Shown in pieces: positions 7,065 through 7,469 of a stretch of 7,469 nucleotides of DNA (its first letter is position 1; each line of letters opens with the position of its first letter). Origin of the DNA: Hyphomicrobiales bacterium. Lineage in GTDB: Bacteria; Pseudomonadota; Alphaproteobacteria; Rhizobiales; Aestuariivirgaceae. The notes beneath the pieces are model-generated. The model was not told the origin of the DNA and searched no databases. It saw nothing but the letters and a program-made list of their open reading frames with translations. Position numbers and translations under genes: made by a program. Where the stretch lies: contig JALUFY010000418.1 in the NCBI GenBank assembly GCA_027051995.1, positions 1 through 7,469 of the forward strand, given 5' to 3'.

Positions 7065-7104
7065 ATCACATGACAAGAAGCGAGCGGAACAGGCCTTGAA
7101 ATCC

Positions 7105-7469
7105 ATGAAAAAGAACACAATGGCGCGCGTGATCGTCTCCTTTGCCGCGGCCGCGGTCTTCGCCGCCGGCGCGGCGCAGGCGCAACAGGCTCCGGCGAAG
7201 GCGAAGAAGGACACCGTCGTCCTGCGCGTCAACGGGCACAACATCACCACCAGCGAAGTGGCCTTGGCGGCCGACGACATCTCCGTGCAGCTGCGCGACG
7301 TGCCGCCCAAGCTGCGCTATCCGCTGATCGTGCAGTATCTCATGGAGCGCCACCTTCTGGCCCAGCAGGCCATCAAGGAGGGCATGACCAATTCGCCCGA
7401 ATACAAGCGCCGGGTGCGCTTTTATCAATACAAGGCGCTGCGCGACGCCTACTTCCATGACAAGCTGGC
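7105..7469 (+). CDS. Secreted peptidyl-prolyl cis-trans isomerase (SurA/PrsA-like), N-terminal part
   Basis: The gene runs off the right edge after 121 complete codons. The protein starts with a clear Sec signal peptide: basic MKKNTMAR, hydrophobic VIVSFAAAAVFAAGA, and a predicted signal peptidase I cleavage after AQA at residue 26. The following VVLRVNGHNITTSEVALA (38-55) and LMERHLLAQQAIKEGM (about 80-95) match the helical N-terminal chaperone region of periplasmic parvulin-type isomerases. These enzymes assist folding of exported and outer-membrane proteins. The catalytic parvulin domain would lie downstream and is not seen, so isomerase activity is inferred from the N-terminal match and the position beside secA. 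The frame is closed by a TGA at 7063-7065, so the ATG at 7105 is the first ATG. A second at 7120 would remove the lysines of the signal peptide. The ribosome site is weak (AGG about 12 bases upstream). Confidence 0.85.
   Translation, partial: MKKNTMARVIVSFAAAAVFAAGAAQAQQAPAKAKKDTVVLRVNGHNITTSEVALAADDISVQLRDVPPKLRYPLIVQYLMERHLLAQQAIKEGMTNSPEYKRRVRFYQYKALRDAYFHDKL

Larger units (their letters stand above)
6663..7104. other. Divergent intergenic region between secA and the isomerase gene
   Basis: This 442-base stretch contains no convincing protein gene. It must hold the control regions of two divergent genes. It contains a weak secA promoter candidate (6755-6783), a nested inverted repeat (6877-6925), an imperfect direct repeat (6934-6965 and 6996-7025), and GC-rich hairpins close to the isomerase start. 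For the plus strand, CATAAT at 6881-6886 is the best -10-like sequence, but no good -35 lies at the right distance. A minus-strand TTGACA (6809-6804) has no matching -10. Near secA, CTCCCC (6685-6690) and GGGGAG (6694-6699) form a small stem that includes a GGAGG too far (about 26 bases) from the secA start to serve it. Confidence 0.7.

Noticed and set aside
6873..7310. A 145-codon minus-strand frame over the isomerase start and intergenic region
   Set aside because: It is antisense to the signal peptide and mature start of the isomerase, which are clearly coding. Its composition is that of a shadow frame.
1..7469. CRISPR arrays, tRNA or rRNA genes, insertion sequence ends, attachment sites
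   Set aside because: No regularly spaced repeats, cloverleaf-like sequence, transposase fragment or integrase was seen on either strand. The flanks of the accessory pair show no convincing direct repeat.

Overview
The window is high-GC and tightly packed, and the protein signatures point to an alphaproteobacterium. The lineage call rests on the SecA with a C-terminal SEC-C zinc motif, the FabI sequence type, and the arrangement of secA divergent from a parvulin-type peptidyl-prolyl isomerase. The genus cannot be named from this sequence alone. No rRNA, tRNA, CRISPR array, insertion sequence or origin was seen.

Layout, left to right. Bases 2-217 (+) are the 3' end of glcF, the iron-sulfur subunit of glycolate oxidase. 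It converges with a minus-strand run that is read from right to left: secA (6662-3912), fabI (3844-3050), a histidine-phosphatase gene (3050-2454), a small unknown gene (2369-2103), an AbiEii-like nucleotidyltransferase gene (2099-1431), and aroC (1328-237). Bases 6663-7104 form a 442-base divergent intergenic region with several inverted and direct repeats. From 7105 (+) a secreted peptidyl-prolyl isomerase/chaperone gene begins and runs off the window end.

Most genes are housekeeping. SecA is the Sec translocase motor, and the divergent isomerase would help fold proteins that SecA exports. FabI performs the last reduction of fatty-acid elongation, and AroC makes chorismate. fabI and the phosphatase gene share one base (TGATG) and are probably translationally coupled.

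The accessory element is the two-gene pair at 1431-2369, placed between the phosphatase gene and aroC. The nucleotidyltransferase keeps the GG...DxD core of AbiEii/MNT-type toxins. Its partner is an 88-residue protein I do not recognise, not the usual winged-helix AbiEi antitoxin. The pair is locally less GC-rich than its neighbours and has its own weak promoter candidate. It is the best candidate here for an undescribed toxin-antitoxin or defence module. The second point of interest is the nested inverted repeat between secA and the isomerase gene.
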